From contig NC_063442.1 in NCBI RefSeq assembly GCF_020379485.1, positions 16,986,009-17,050,008 of the forward strand: a stretch of 64,000 bases of DNA. The letters run 5' to 3'. Both the position numbers and the translations under genes were made by a program. Under the pieces are notes generated by a model. That model had not been told where the DNA came from. It ran no database searches and worked only from the letters and a program-made list of their open reading frames with translations. Origin of the DNA: Brassica napus (taxonomy: Eukaryota > Streptophyta > Magnoliopsida > Brassicales > Brassicaceae). This document shows, piece by piece, positions 34,340 to 47,269 of this stretch. Each line of letters begins with the position of its first letter. The first letter of the stretch is position 1.

Positions 34340-37300
34340 CTAACTCCGCATTCTTTTTCTTTGACTACCCTCTTCGATATCACCCTGAAAAAAAATATCC
34401 ATTCTTAGGGAAATCACGAGGCTACCACTGGATAAAGCTTATAGCAGGAAAATGATAACAGAACCAAACTTATAACTAGACATGTATTCGCTAATGAGAA
34501 TGCAAGGAAATGCTTACCCCATTAGTCTCTGGCCTACACTTAGCATGTACAATAGGACCTAACAAAGACTTGTCCACATCTGTTGTTGATCCGTCAGGAG
34601 CATTCATGTACACAGCACCTTTGTACATCCATTCCTCCGTCTCATCACTATAGAAGTCTTCAAACGGCTCACCACATAATGCGCATGAAGTTTGGTCTTC
34701 ATCTGCAGGAACTGCCATCTCTTCGTCATCCTTCTTTTCTGTTGTTGGCTCGACAGGTAAGAACCCCGGCACTGCTTCAGCTCCAAGTGCCTCTGCGCCA
34801 CTAAGCCACATGCTACCACTCACAAACCATTTCCGAGAAGGCTTTTGCTTATGGTTCTTGGACATTCTGTTCTTGGTTACATGCCAATCCATGTGCTTAC
34901 TGTGCTCTTCTTGGCACTTAAAGCGTAGACCACATGTTGTGCATTGCCTGGGAAGATCCCCATATAGAGCAGTTATTGCAGACTCGTTACGTATCTTGAG
35001 CATGTCCGCATCAAACTCCATCACCGAAGCCCCCTGTATATATAAAATCAATTATTTAAGATAAAGCTAGAAGAAAGAGTCCGACTCTCATGTATTAGAA
35101 GGTGTGACATGCTTTAAATAATTTACCTGGCCAGTAGGCTGATTGTTCAACGAGATCAAACCTTGAGCCATGAGAGAGCCAATCAGACCAGAGAATGCAC
35201 CGCCCGGTGGTTGATTAGAGGCTCCCAACGAAGGATTCTGAGAGATGGAAACCCCTGAAGAATGAGGATGCATGGCTTCCCCACCATGGACTGATAAAGA
35301 TGGTCTAATGGTTGACCCTAGTGGAGGGTAACCATGACCGTGGGGTAACAGCGATTGCATTGCCCTTGGTGCCATTGCAGATGAAGACGGTAAGTAATTT
35401 CCTAGCACTTGATTCTGTTGGGTCATGTGGGAGACCTGGTTTTCTGGCCTATATAAAGGCTTACCATTCAAGTGATTTAACATCGCATTACCAGGATTTG
35501 CCAAATGATGCACGTGAGCAGAAGGTACAGGGAGAGAGTTGGATCCTCTAACACCCAAATGGGGCCATGTCCCATCAGGAAGAGCATCAGCACCAGAAGG
35601 CCCAACTCTTGATATCATCGCAGGTCCTCGACCAAAACGAGAGTTCATACCGTTCTTAATGTCAGAATCTAACTGAAAATCATGTATGTTTCCTAGTCTA
35701 GGTCTTGGCCTTACACTTCCTAATGCTGGAACAGATGATCGCAAAAATTCACCAGCCCTACTACGCTCTAGTGTAGGGCTCATATCTTCCCAATCAAACT
35801 CTTCTTCCTCGGTGTTCTGCCATGGTGTAACCATCTTACTGTGGATACCATTCACGTTGCGGATTGGTCTACTGATGGATGTGTGTTTGCTGGTGTCAAC
35901 TCCATATGCATCTATCAAAGCTCTGGGTCTTTCATGGTCATTTCCTTGGCCGAAGTTGTCCTTTCTTCGCCAGTCCATGTGTTCATCATCTCTGCCAGTA
36001 GCCCGACCCATTCCATAGTTATAGGCTTGATTAGAAGAATTAACTCCATCACTAAACCTCCTAGGAAACCCATCTGCTGCAGAGTCATAAAAGTCGAAAG
36101 ATGAAGGGCTACTGAAAGTCAATAACAAGTTTTACACGTCTTGAGACTGAAAGAATGAAGATTGTTACCTCCAATTGCAGAAGATGCGAGGGTCAAACTT
36201 CCAGCTGTACTAGACCTTGGTCCGGCCAGAGAAGATGGGCTATCTAACTGATCTTCAAAATCATCATACCCGCCGACTGAGTTTTGACTATACACTTTTG
36301 CACTGGAACTTATTCCTCTCAAGTTCTGCATACCAAGCCGGCACAGTTCAAGAAAAATGCATGTTAGTCGTAAATCATCTTAGAAAAAACCTATAAGAAA
36401 ACAAGTTCACAACGAAAAACAATGCATTATCTATTGCGTCTAACTAAAAGAAATGCACCCGAGTCCCAGTGACCTACTCAACATGAAGAATTGAGAGAGA
36501 CCACTACACATTTTTACTCCAGTTGAGTACTAGAAGAAAGTAAATCTAACTCTTAAAATACGACAATTACGCAAAACTTCATTACTGGAGGCAATCTTAT
36601 CTATACAGAACAAGGGTTCCACTATGAGGCTAGACTAATCTTATACCAGGCTTCCTGAATATTATAATACATCCATAGAAGAATGTCATCTCTGTTCATA
36701 GTGATCAAAGAGAAAAGCTTACACTCTCAGCGGCAGAGGGGTCCAGCCTACGAAGATATTTCGGATTAACATGTATGCCCCTTGTTGGTTGAGTCGGCTC
36801 AGAAGCCCCTAAGGAAGATTGGCTGTTCGTTGCGGAAGTAAGCTTCAACTGCATCTCAATCTTGCGTAATACAGGTGATGGGAAAACACCAGACCAAGTC
36901 CCAAACAGGTGGCGCATTGAAGGATGTAAACTCGGGTGCGCTTGCCTGTACGCTAGACAAAAGACCTAAAACAGCAGACAAGAATCAAACACAAACCAAT
37001 TAAACAAGGATCTCATTATATAGACTGTGCTCACTCACCTCTGGTAAACGAGACGAGAAGTAACGAGCATAGTCCCTCCCAATGTTCTTGACAATACTGT
37101 CTAAAAGATACAAAGACGGCAGCTTTTGCTCAACCGGTGCCTGCATACACACGAAACCACAGTCACAAGAAGAAGGCTTTAGCGGTGGAAACAAAGTCCC
37201 AGACCTCGAGGATTCGAGTGCAGATAGCATTAGCGATCCCTTCGCCGTGCTCCCGCTGCTCATCGGCGATGATAGTGAGATCAGTGATGATAGGCTTGGA

Positions 37301-37519
37301 ATTGAAAGTGAGCTCGCCCAGAACAACCTCGTAGAGCTGAACAACCTCTTCCGAACTCGGATCCTCGCCGCCGAACTCGTCCTCGCGCTGATTGAGCAGA
37401 GCCTTGAACCGGTCGAGTATCGACGGCGGCGGCGGCGGCGGTTTAACGACGGACATCGATTTGCGGCCAGTGGTGGTGCTGAGAAGAAGGCTTGGGTTGA
37501 GGATTTTCTCCGATTGCAT
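34340..37519 (-). CDS. PCFS4: PCF11-like mRNA cleavage/polyadenylation factor, PCFS4 (7 exons)
   Basis: Nuclear pre-mRNA 3'-end processing factor; in Arabidopsis PCFS4 promotes alternative polyadenylation of FCA and affects flowering time. Exons: 37519-37205, 37140-37039, 36965-36723, 36325-36216, 36111-35127, 35033-34518, 34384-34340, giving 771 residues (Arabidopsis about 808). An N-terminal CID that would bind the Pol II C-terminal domain spans about 25-175 ([36 protein letters not shown]). A conserved [20 protein letters not shown] block follows. Near the C-terminus is a zinc-finger region (CTTCGLRF, H-x4-H-x-D-W-H) and a second CALCGEPF pair. The start is the ATG at 37519; a GTG one codon upstream is not needed. 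Exon 4 uses an internal donor at 36215, because the later GT at 36168 breaks the frame. Confidence 0.93.
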
Positions 37520-38421
37520 CACGATTTCAACAGTGGAGAGTGAGCGGCATGAAGGCTAGGGTTTGGGTGACCACCATGGGAAAACGCGAATCGCCAACCT
37601 TCGGGGGAAGGGATCGACAGCGGAAGTTTTTTTTTTTTTTTAAGTGAAGAGGATTTGCTTTTTCTCTATTCACAGTTATGTACCTATAGTTTATGCAAAT
37701 TCCTTTTTGGGCCCGTTATCTTTATAAACTGCACCCATTCTTTTTTACTCGATTTGGGTAACCCAAATATATTTTTATCTTTGACTCTGACTATGACCAC
37801 ATTAATTTTAATTTTTAGCACATACCATAATGAGAATCTCTTATCACACACTTTAGTTGCTTACAAATGTCATAAGAGCATTACTATTGTCGTAGTTCTT
37901 TTTAAAAAACTTGTATATTATTATTTGAAAGTAATTAACTATTTACTATATAACATTTTGATTTTTGAAAAATAATTTTATCATTTAGAAGAAGTTAAAT
38001 ATGGCTTAATTATAATCATTTTTCTTCTTTTATCATATTTTTTTTTTGTTATTAGTTTTTGGAGAATATTCTTGTAGAAACCGCTAATAATAATGCGATA
38101 CTTTTTTTTGTAAACTATAATAATGCGATACTACTTTTATAAAGTAACAAGTTGATACATATATATTTATATTGCATGTAATTTTTAACATTTGGTGTTG
38201 GAAAATTTGTAGTAATTTATTTCCTCTCGTTGTTCATGGCCTTAGTCTTTTTCTTACCAATTTCAAGGTGATTGTCTATCGAAGTTGTATTTGTATCCTT
38301 TTAATATTTGATCATGTGCAGTTACAAAAAAAATATATATATATGTTTGATCATGTGCCCTTTCATTTGTTCAATAGGTGCCTAAACATTGTAATAGAGT
38401 ATTCAGCGTTGTAATAGAGTA
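37520..38421. other. PCFS4 upstream region
   Basis: Promoter and 5' UTR of PCFS4 on the minus strand (about 37520-37640), with a T-run at 37628-37641. Beyond this is A/T-rich non-coding DNA up to the Helitron at 38422. Confidence 0.5.
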
Positions 38422-39668
38422 CTAGATATTGACCCGTCCTCGAGAGGGCGGGTATATGTTTTGTTTTAATTTTTTTTTGCCTAATATAATTTATATGTTT
38501 GTGTGTTTGTATAATCATATTTTTGTATGATATAAATTTAATAGAATAGATAATTTTTGTAATTGTATTAAACAAATCAAGTCTCATAAGTATGTACTTG
38601 TGTCTTTCCTTGTATCATATATGTATTTTTTTATAATCATATTTGTGTTTTTATATGTGATCATATTTGCGTAATTTTTTATAAAAAATGATTAGTAAAG
38701 TATTTTGATAATTGTATTGAATTTATTATAGTGTTAAACTATAAATTTGTGACATAGCCTTTTAGTTTATTAATATGGTACTTTATTTTAAAACAGTAAT
38801 TTAAAAAAAATAACAAAGTATTGTTACAATTTTGTTTAGTAATAAAACAGTAATTAAATAGATACATTAAATCAATTAAAAAAATCATAAAATTGGAATT
38901 ATTTAATTTCGTATATAATTATAACTACATCATTATTACAGATAATAATTTGTATAGCAATTAAAAATGGGTTATGTAAATCAAAGTCCATGGCCCAATT
39001 ATAATGGGTTTCGTAAATTAAAGGTCCATGGCTCAAATTCTTTTATCCTGATAAAACCTTATGTGAGCTTCTATTGTCTTAACCACACTGTGGGAACGAT
39101 ATTTATAAAGAGAGGATAGCGATGAAAACGCTAATAGTTAAGAAAAAAAATCTAGTTTTTAAGTTTAAAAATTGTTACAAAATATGAGGGCATATTTTAC
39201 GGGATTAAGGAGTTAGATAACAAAATTTCAAAATTGAGTTTAGAATAATTGATTGATTCTTAGAATGTTCTTGTTTGTTGGAGATATAATCAGAAAAATT
39301 AGATATGCTCCATATTATTAGGAAACAATCAATATAACTAAGGTTATGTATTATTAGATATCGTAAATATGGTGGTAAAGTCCAGAAATATATTAGTAGG
39401 GAATTTAAATGGTGGTAAAGTCGAGAAAATAGATTTTAAGTGGTCCCGATTAATATAAAACAACTTGTAATAACGGAAGTTACATAATAGAGGTTCCCTA
39501 CTATTAAGGAGTGGTAGTTATTTTCGAAAAAAAAAAGAGAATGTGGTGGTTAGTTTCGAAAATTAAAAATGTATAGTAGTTATCACGTTAAAAAGGTATG
39601 TATTGTTAAAAATAGTTGTTGGATCCAACTTTTATCAATGGGTCAAACAGGTGTTTTAATAGAATAGA
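38422..39668 (-). mobile_element. Small non-autonomous Helitron
   Basis: Read on the minus strand it begins TCTATTCTATTAAAACACCT and ends CTAG at 38422. A GC-rich imperfect hairpin (cccgccctctcgaggacggg) lies just before the terminus. The flanking bases are A (38421) and T (39669) on the plus strand, the Helitron target rule. It is 1247 bp long and carries no coding sequence. Confidence 0.82.
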
Positions 39669-40102
39669 TGCGTTTTTTTTAACTGAACTTTGTAATTAGA
39701 CTATGTTCCAAAGTATTTTCTGGAAATCTTCGGAAAGTTCCAATTTTCCTAAACTTGAGGCACACAATTAAGCAGAAATTAAATAATAAGCAACCTTTTT
39801 TTTTGTTAAATAGACATGCATACATTCGTTCTTGCTCACGCTAGTGCATGTCCTAGCTAGAAACCAAGATCAGCAGTCGCTAATCTAACGTAAAACTCTT
39901 GAGTCTTGACCACTCTCTACGTAATTCCGGAATTCCACGAGCTCGCTGGTCCGAATCACAACCCGACACCCAATACTCTTGTCTATAATCGCGTCAGTAG
40001 TCTCCGGCATTCATCTTCCTTAACCATAAAAACTCACTTCCATCTAGAGCCTGTCCTAACCTTTTGGTGGCTACAAACGAAGGAAAAAAAGGTTGGTTCA
40101 TA
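39669..40102. other. Intergenic DNA between Helitron copies
   Basis: Short non-coding stretch; open frames here show no family features. Confidence 0.4.
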
Positions 40103-40155
40103 CGGTCTCATATTGTTTTTTTTTTTTTTTTTTGAACTTGCGGTCTCATATTGTT
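40103..40155 (-). mobile_element. Minimal retroposition scar: poly(T) plus 7 bp between 15-bp repeats
   Basis: The 15-bp sequence cggtctcatattgtt occurs at 40103-40117 and 40141-40155. Between the copies is only a T16 run followed by gaacttg. This is what an extremely 5'-truncated minus-strand poly(A) retroposon insertion would leave. Confidence 0.72.
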
Positions 40156-40174
40156 CATTCTCTCATTGTTTATA

Positions 40175-42193
40175 CTAGAGGTCGAGCCCCGCGCAAGCGC
40201 GGAGTTATTTGTGTATGTTGTTGTTGTTCAGTTTTACTTAGTGTTAGCGTTGTTAGTTATGTTCTTCTTACGCTTGTGTTGGTGCGTGCATTTATTTGGC
40301 AAATCAGAGGGTCGGAGGTGGTGGAATTAGTAGGGAGGCAGCTGTTTGTTGTTGATTACGTGTAGGACGCTTTGTGAACGAAGACCAGTTGATACATATA
40401 TATTTTTTGTATTTAGTTGTCTGCATCCCAATTCCCACCGAGGAACATATGATGGTGTGCTGGTGTCACTTTTTCTGGGGTTTTTTGTTTTGTTTTGGTG
40501 GCTATTGGATTTTAGTTGGTTTCTTTGTTGAATTATTTAACGTCGATGCCATGTAACTATCTGAACATGTTCTCATTCATGAAGCAAAAGACATGCTTAT
40601 TTTCACGAAATACAAAAACCCATCAATGTTTCCCTTTATTTAAAAAACCAAGTAACTCTTCTCCTGGTGGGAGATAGTTTGCAGATAATTAAAGACAACC
40701 AATGTTGAAAGTAGGAAAAAACATACGAAAATGGTTATTTCATTGACACATAAGCTAAGTGGGGATGCCGGTTTGATGGACTTGAAACAATCACTCACGT
40801 GCCTCTTTTCTTCGTTTTCAAAGCTTGGCATTGCTTCATCAACCTTTTCGGCTCTCTTGGACACATGAACCGTGTAGCTAACAGTTGCTGCTGGTAGTAT
40901 AGATTGGGAATCCACGTCTGGAGTTTTGTTGTTGCTGGCAGTCTGAAACACAGTTGTACGTGTGTGTTATATTAGATGATGTTATTCTGTTAAATATATG
41001 CATGAAAGTACTATATTCAGCAGAAATTGTTTAGTATCAACATGTTTCTTGAGATAAAATAGATGACTATCCCTAAATATTTTTTGGACTGGCCGTGGTG
41101 ACCACCATGACAAATTGGGTTATATCATATGAGTGCATAAGACCCCTAAAGGGGCCGCATCATCGTCAGTCATACAGTGCTCGTAGATATGAGAGGTTGG
41201 CTCCTTGATCTAGCATGACCTATATATAGCGAAGCCATTCGTATCAGTTATGAGACGCTAGCGTTTTTGATGGTGTGCGTAAAGAGGGGGAGATGAAGAG
41301 ATAGAGGGAGACTAAGAGTTCCATGGATTTGATTGGAGAAGTTTAGACAGTAGCATCTGTGTATTGGAGGGGAGGCGCAGGATTGGAAAAACCATAGGTC
41401 TCAGTCGAAGATGAAGAGCTGACGATTTGTAGGCTTTTTAGGGCCAGTTTTATGGTTTATTAAGATAGGTTTAGGCTTTAATCAAATGTATAAGCTGATG
41501 TAATAGATGAGCTAGCGAGTTTAAAAAATAAGCCCACAAATCAATCAACAAATATAGAGAATGTGATTTGTAAATCATTTTATTTATTTGTGGGACATTA
41601 TTAAACTGACCTTCATAAATATATATTAGTTTCGGCCATCAACATACAAAGTGTCATTTAGTTTAGTGGTATAACTGTTGGTGTTTATATGTCAATAACC
41701 CGGATTCGAGTCACGTACTTGACATTTTTTCACCTTTTTAAAGGTGGGGCCCACTTAATGCTGACGTGGCACGCGGAGGAGCCTTAAAACTGGCTCATTA
41801 TAATGTTGATTAACTTTTTATATAAAAAAATCTATTACCATCCTCTATATTTTTTGGTCTCATCTTCTAAACCCTCATTAAGTTCAAGAATTTCAGTTTT
41901 TTAACGTACATGAGCATTGAATTTGGCTTGAGATTCTGTTAATGCTTCCTCTCTTTTCTTTTTTCTTTCTTGCTTTTTCAGCACCTCTCTTTTTCCTAAT
42001 TCTTTTCGAAGACATGTTTCTGCGATTAAAAAAAATCATTAACTGATTATGCTATGAGTGAAAAGATATAAATAATTATGAGCAGTGAAATCTGTGGAAG
42101 TGACAAGTTTATACATGCACTGTACATAACCAAAAAGAAGGTGACATGTTAAAAAGTAACAAAAAAAATTATGTTATATATCGGGGATAAATG
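40175..42193 (-). mobile_element. Helitron 3' terminus with possible captured exons (other end not found)
   Basis: On the minus strand the terminus is CTAG at 40178-40175, preceded by the hairpin ccgcgc-tt-gcgcgg (40202-40189), with A at 40174. The 5' end was not located, so the right boundary given is the next element. Inside, two minus-strand stretches read as coding-like: 40942-40740 (after an acceptor, no stop for about 65 codons) and about 42020-41905 (Lys/Arg/Glu-rich). They may be fragments of a host gene picked up by the element; I do not recognise the source. A tRNA-promoter-like segment lies at 41650-41735. Confidence 0.55.
41650..41735 (+). repeat. Possible SINE or tRNA-derived fragment
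   Basis: The phrase ttagtggtataac (A-box-like) is followed about 40 bases later by ggattcgagtc (B-box-like), the spacing of a Pol III promoter. No tRNA cloverleaf is complete and no target duplication was found. Confidence 0.4.
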
Positions 42194-43031
42194 AACAAAA
42201 CTTAGGTTCACCCTTTAAGGTGAACCTTTAAATTCATTTCACCTTTTAGGACCAATCAAAGTGACACATAGATTATTAAATTAAAAATATTAAATTAAAT
42301 AAAAAATAGTTACAAAAAATAAAAACGCTAATTTTAACGATGCTAACGCTTCCAGCGAAACCCTAAACCCTAAATCTTAAATTCTAAAACATATACTCTA
42401 AATTATAAACCCAAATCCAAACCCCTAAACCCAAACTCTATACCCTAAACCCTAATCCTAGACCCTAAACCCAAATTATATATCTTAAACCCAAAAAATA
42501 GACTATAAACATAAACTCTATAGCCTAAACCCAAGTCTTAGACCCTAAACCCAAACCGTAAACGTTAACCCAAACTCTATAGCATCTAAGTTTGAGATTT
42601 GGATTTAGGGTTTAGGGTTTACCGTTTGGGTTTTAGGGTATAGGTTTTGGGTTTATGATTTACGGTTTGGGTTTAAAATTTATCGTTTGGACTTACGGTT
42701 AAAGTTTTGGGTTTAGAGTATATAATTTAGGTTTAAGGTTTACGGTTTAGATTTAGGGTCTAGGACTTGGATTTAGGGTATAGAGTTTAGGTTTATAGTC
42801 TAGCTTTTGGGTTTAGGGTATATAATTTAGGTTTAGGGTATGGGGTTTAGAGGTTTAAATTTGAGTTTAGGGTTTATGGTTTAGGGTTTAGGATTTAGCT
42901 AAAAGCGTTAGCGTCGTTAAAATTAGCGTTTTTATTTTTTGTAACTATTTTTTATTTAATTTAATGTTTTTTAATTAATAATTTATGTGTCACTTTGATT
43001 AGTTCTAAACGATGCGGTGAAAGTTCTGTCT
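42194..43031. mobile_element. Foldback element 1 with degenerate telomere-like repeats
   Basis: The left arm starts aacaaaacttaggttcacc and, after an A/T-rich block with aaaaacgctaattttaacg, runs into degenerate ccctaaaccc units. From about 42590 the right arm mirrors it with ttagggttt units, then cgttaaaattagcgttttt. The whole is an 840-bp inverted repeat with arms of about 400 bp. It has no coding capacity. It shares ends and interior with 47928-48815. Confidence 0.82.
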
Positions 43032-43974
43032 AAAATTTTGGAGGTTATAAATATTTTTTAAGAGTTTTTTTTTAATATAATTTGGAAGCATATGCTTATA
43101 TAAAAAAGTTCCAAAATTTTTAAAGACGAAGTTAATGTTTCACTAGTATGGCCCATGTGAAAGTTTGATTGTAGCAAATATAACTCATTTGACAAAAGAT
43201 GACAAAAAAAATCATTTGACAAAAAAAAAATTATCGAATTTTGAAAAAATTTCTACGACAATATTTTTAAATTTATGTCACAAAATTAAAAGGTAAAAAT
43301 ACATTTATCCACTAGAGTTAATTAATCTATACTTAGAATTTAAAATCAACCGGTAGAGTTTGAAAATAGAATTTCAAATTTAAAAAAATAAAAATTAAAT
43401 TCTCAAAAGAAAAATAGATTATTTTGGTTATTTTCTTAAGTAGTGACAAAAACATAAAAAAATTATTCGAGAAAACTGCCAATTGAATTTTCCGTGTCAT
43501 AATTACTTATTTTAAATATAATTTTGAAGATAGTATAGCATCATCTTGAACTTTTTTCATTTATACAAAACCAACAAAAAATATTCCAGAGCTGAAAGTT
43601 ACGAATATTAATTTCATCATGGTAATTTAGCAGACTATGGACTTGCAAAAAATTTGCAGTAATGATATTATTAGTCATGGCCTCTAATATATAAATCTAC
43701 TGTTCACACGAGAATTCATCTAAATTCTTTGATACTGCATCAATTTGAACAAACTCTTCATTAACTATAAAACAATACATACAGTACAAACAAAGAACAG
43801 AGACTGAAAAATAAGAATAATTAAAAGTTAAAAAGTTCATATTCATATACTGATTGTAAAATATTAGTAACAACAATGGAAATACCGTATGTTATCAATT
43901 CCAATGAACCAAACCACATTTCCTTCATTTGGTACGAACGCAATCAAACCAGGTAAACCGGTAAAAGCAGAACA
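43032..43974. other. 3' flank of MAPDA, no other gene seen
   Basis: A/T-rich DNA downstream of the minus-strand MAPDA gene. Roughly 43974 down to 43750 probably holds its 3' UTR. I see nothing else that can be supported. Confidence 0.45.
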
Positions 43975-45908
43975 CTAAACATACTCTGGCGAGGCTGAAT
44001 CAAAAATCAACCCAAGTTGTTGCTTAACTTCATCTTCTGCAAACGTTGCGTCTATGCCTGATTTAGCCAACGCAAATGTTTCTCTTTTACCAAGACCTTC
44101 AAAGAAATTCAACCACAAGAACACATTGAGATTCTTGAACATGTAGTTTCTTTGTATATATCAAGCAAGCAGCAGTCTCAAGAATCGGAAAAGAACTCAC
44201 CAAAGGAACGAACAGCGAGAGAGTACTCGTTGGAGAGGGTAGTGGAGAACACTCCGAAATCATCAGTGCATATAACCAACGGATGCTTTGCCTTGTAGAG
44301 ATCAGCTGTTACATCAAAGATTCAAGCTCAAGTCACTTCAAAGCATAAAGAAAAAAGAAACAAAGCAGCAGGGGAAACAGAAAGTCTTTAACCAAAATGG
44401 TGTATATCGATTGAAGAAATGGATTTGGTTATAATGTTGGATGATAGACATATCTCCACCTGCACAAATTAAATGAGTATGTTACACTGTTAGAAGATTA
44501 TACAATTGTAACCACTAATCTGTTACCGGAATCCGGAAAGATTTCAACTTTTCCCAGTCTTGATCTTTGAAGAAACAAGCATGGCCAACTCGATGCGGTT
44601 TGAAATCAAGCATTGCTTGGATCTCTTTCGGATTAGGGACCTGCAATGCACTAAGATGAAGAAAGTAGTAGACAATCTTTACTAAAAGAAAAGAATTTGA
44701 GAATCGGTTAGTACCTCCCCACAGTGAAGAGTGATGTAAAGATCATTGTCTTTAGCAAACTGTAATGCAGGCAGGAAGGTGTTCCTACAAGAACATGAGA
44801 GATGTTAGATTGAGACAAAAGAAGAAGAGATTTTTACAAAACAAGTTACCATTCTCCAACAAGAGGGTTCCCAGAGAGATCGATACCAACAACACCGACA
44901 TTTCTCATCTCCAATGCGAGCTTAACCTTAAAGAGAAAAAGGATAATGTTTCTATTTTGTAATTTTAAAAGCTTTCAGAGTAGTTTTACAACAACTTACA
45001 GTCTCCATTGCGGACTCTGTTGTCTCTCTACGGTCAATACTAAGAAGAAGTCTAACATAAATCTTCTTTCTTCCAACTCCATCACACGAGTTGTGTAGTT
45101 TCTCAGAATCAGTCGCGGCAACAAACTCAACATCGACTTCACTGATAGATCTCAGACCTTTGATAACCGCTTCCATGTAAGAACGTTTACTCATACCTAT
45201 CGAATCATTCCTCTACAAACAAAAACAAGTTTTATTTTTATTTTTTTGCAATGTAAGAACATCTAATAAGATTGTGTTACCTTTGGAGTTGTACGTAACT
45301 CGAGGTAAACCACATTCTCCAAAGCAAAGTCTTGTACAACCTTTGTCAAAGAGAAAATAAGTCAAAGTCTTTAGTCTAAAACCAAACCAAAAGCTAATAC
45401 TAATGCAAGAGATTGAAGTTAGTGTTTTTTTTTCTTACTTCTCGAGTGATTCTTGTCACTGTTTGGTGATCAGTGGTGATCATATGGATCAAATCAAACA
45501 ACTTGAACACCTCATCCAGAGATCGATCATCTTCAAACACCAAACAAAAACGAGGAAAGGTTTCATTTTTTTTCAAATTATCAGACCAAACATAGGTTCT
45601 GAAACAGACTTACTTTTCTGAATGACATCTTCAACATCAGAGAACACTATAACCCCTTTCTCACCAAGAACCCTAGCAAGCTCTCTGTCAAAATTAAACG
45701 AAAACCCATCAAAAATAAAACCTCAAAATCTAATTTTTAAACAAAATTCTCGTAATTTATCAGTGCAATTGCAGATACGAAGAACAACGCTTAGTAAGAT
45801 GGAGCGAAACATCGAAATCTACGGGACTTACAGGAGAGTGGTGTCTCTGATGGAGCCGTTGAGGTGAGCATGAAGCTCGATCTTGGGCATTGGATGTATC
45901 CATTCCAT
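43975..45908 (-). CDS. MAPDA: N6-methyl-AMP deaminase (adenosine deaminase-like), 11 exons
   Basis: Cytosolic amidohydrolase that deaminates N6-methyl-AMP, released by m6A-RNA turnover, to IMP. Exons: 45908-45832, 45684-45614, 45530-45439, 45340-45281, 45212-45000, 44926-44850, 44784-44715, 44640-44527, 44459-44393, 44305-44201, 44096-43975, all GT..AG, giving 355 residues, the length I recall for the Arabidopsis protein. Metal-site and catalytic motifs of the adenosine deaminase family are present in order: KIELHAHLNGS at 8-18, LSGNPLVGEW, LHCGE at about residue 210, and CTDDFGVFST near 290. The position in the block supports orthology with At4g04880. All motif residues are intact. The gene starts at the ATG giving MEWIHPMPK. 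Confidence 0.95.
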
Positions 45909-47269
45909 TTTTTTAATTGGTTTCTGTCTAGTAGAGAAGAGAAGAGAGAGTGACACAGTGCAGAGATAAGACGTTTCTATAAGGAAGCAAACACAGAGAC
46001 GTAAGTTTATGGTTTTAAATAGGCCTGCCAAATTTAACCAAACCGACTTAAATTTTTTTGTTTTCGGTTCAGATTCGGTTATGAGTTGAACCGTTCGGCA
46101 AGTTTATTAAAGGAAAAAATCAGATATCGGTTTGAATTGATTCAGAGATCGGTGTTACATAAAAACAAATCATACTGATTTATACTAAACCAAACTGAAA
46201 TCATATTCTACAACTTTGAAAAACTAATTGAATAAAATCAAAATAACTACGTTTAATCAAATTAATAGATATTTAACCAAAGTAAACCAGAATCAGTTCA
46301 AAAACTGAGAATTTCAATTTGATTCGGTATTTTTTTTTGGAAATTGAACTAACCAATGATCAAATCAAACCAATTTTTTACTCGGTTCAATTATGTTATT
46401 CTGAAACCAAACTAATCGAAAATCATTTTCGAACTACTAAACCAATTTAACCGTTCAAACTGAAGTCACATGCCTACTTTAAAAGCCTATATTACTTTTG
46501 CCTCACAAGTCAAAAAGTTGGTCAAAACCAAAATAGTTTTAGAGCTAAAAGTACATTTTCCTACGCCGAAAGTTGCACTGACTAATATTTTGTCACGGTT
46601 CTACCTGGTCCGACCAATTGTCATAGTTGATCTATTATACAGGGAGACGAACACAAAAGTATCGAAAGAGAATTGAGAGCACCTCACATGCTGAAGCAGA
46701 ACAACATATGTTATGTTTGCAGAGTGATATATTAAATTCACGTGTACATTTAATAAAGTAAAGACCAATGATAAAAGACTCTTGGAATTAATTAGTTGAA
46801 GTGATGGAAAACGTAGGGACATGAGAAAATTTACATTTTGCTTGTTGCTAGCACGTCAAAATCAATTTTTCAGAGTTTAGACATAAGACTATGCATGCTA
46901 TTCAAAATCAAAATCAAAACCAATTTCTTTATAGCAACATTAATTTTAAATCGCTATTAGGTTTGATTAGTAGTGCACTTAACTAGCCGACTCTGAGATT
47001 TTGGAGACCGTAGACGATTTTGTAAATATTTTAATAGTTTGAGGAACTGAATTTTTTTTTTACAAATTTGGGTATATATAAAAAAATTTTAAATTTTTGG
47101 GGGCCAGAGAATGTTTTATTAGGCTTGGTCCATGACCGACCATATTAACCACCTTACGTACGTAGTTGAAATTTAACAATCACACATACAATATGAATAA
47201 ACATTTTTTTCATCAACCGTTCTGTTTAATGATATGGGTTTAAATGATTATTTTACTGCAACTCCTGGC
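45909..47269. other. MAPDA upstream region
   Basis: Promoter and 5' UTR of MAPDA (minus strand) followed by degenerate sequence rich in ttcggtt/aaccgaa phrases (46020-46460), common in old Brassicaceae repeats. I see no gene. Confidence 0.4.

Noticed and set aside
36168..36215. Extension of PCFS4 exon 4 to the donor at 36168
   Set aside because: It shifts the frame relative to exon 5, whereas the donor at 36215 joins in frame and continues the SPSS-type reading.
37520..37522. GTG immediately upstream of the PCFS4 ATG as the start
   Set aside because: The ATG at 37519 is in frame and gives the conserved N-terminus; plant genes rarely start at GTG.
41650..41735. A functional tRNA gene
   Set aside because: Promoter-like boxes are present but no complete cloverleaf can be drawn; kept only as a possible SINE fragment.
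42360..42890. CCCTAAA-type repeats as an interstitial telomere
   Set aside because: The units are strongly degenerate and reverse orientation at the centre of an inverted-repeat element that recurs at 47928-48815; this is a mobile foldback, not a chromosome-end relic.
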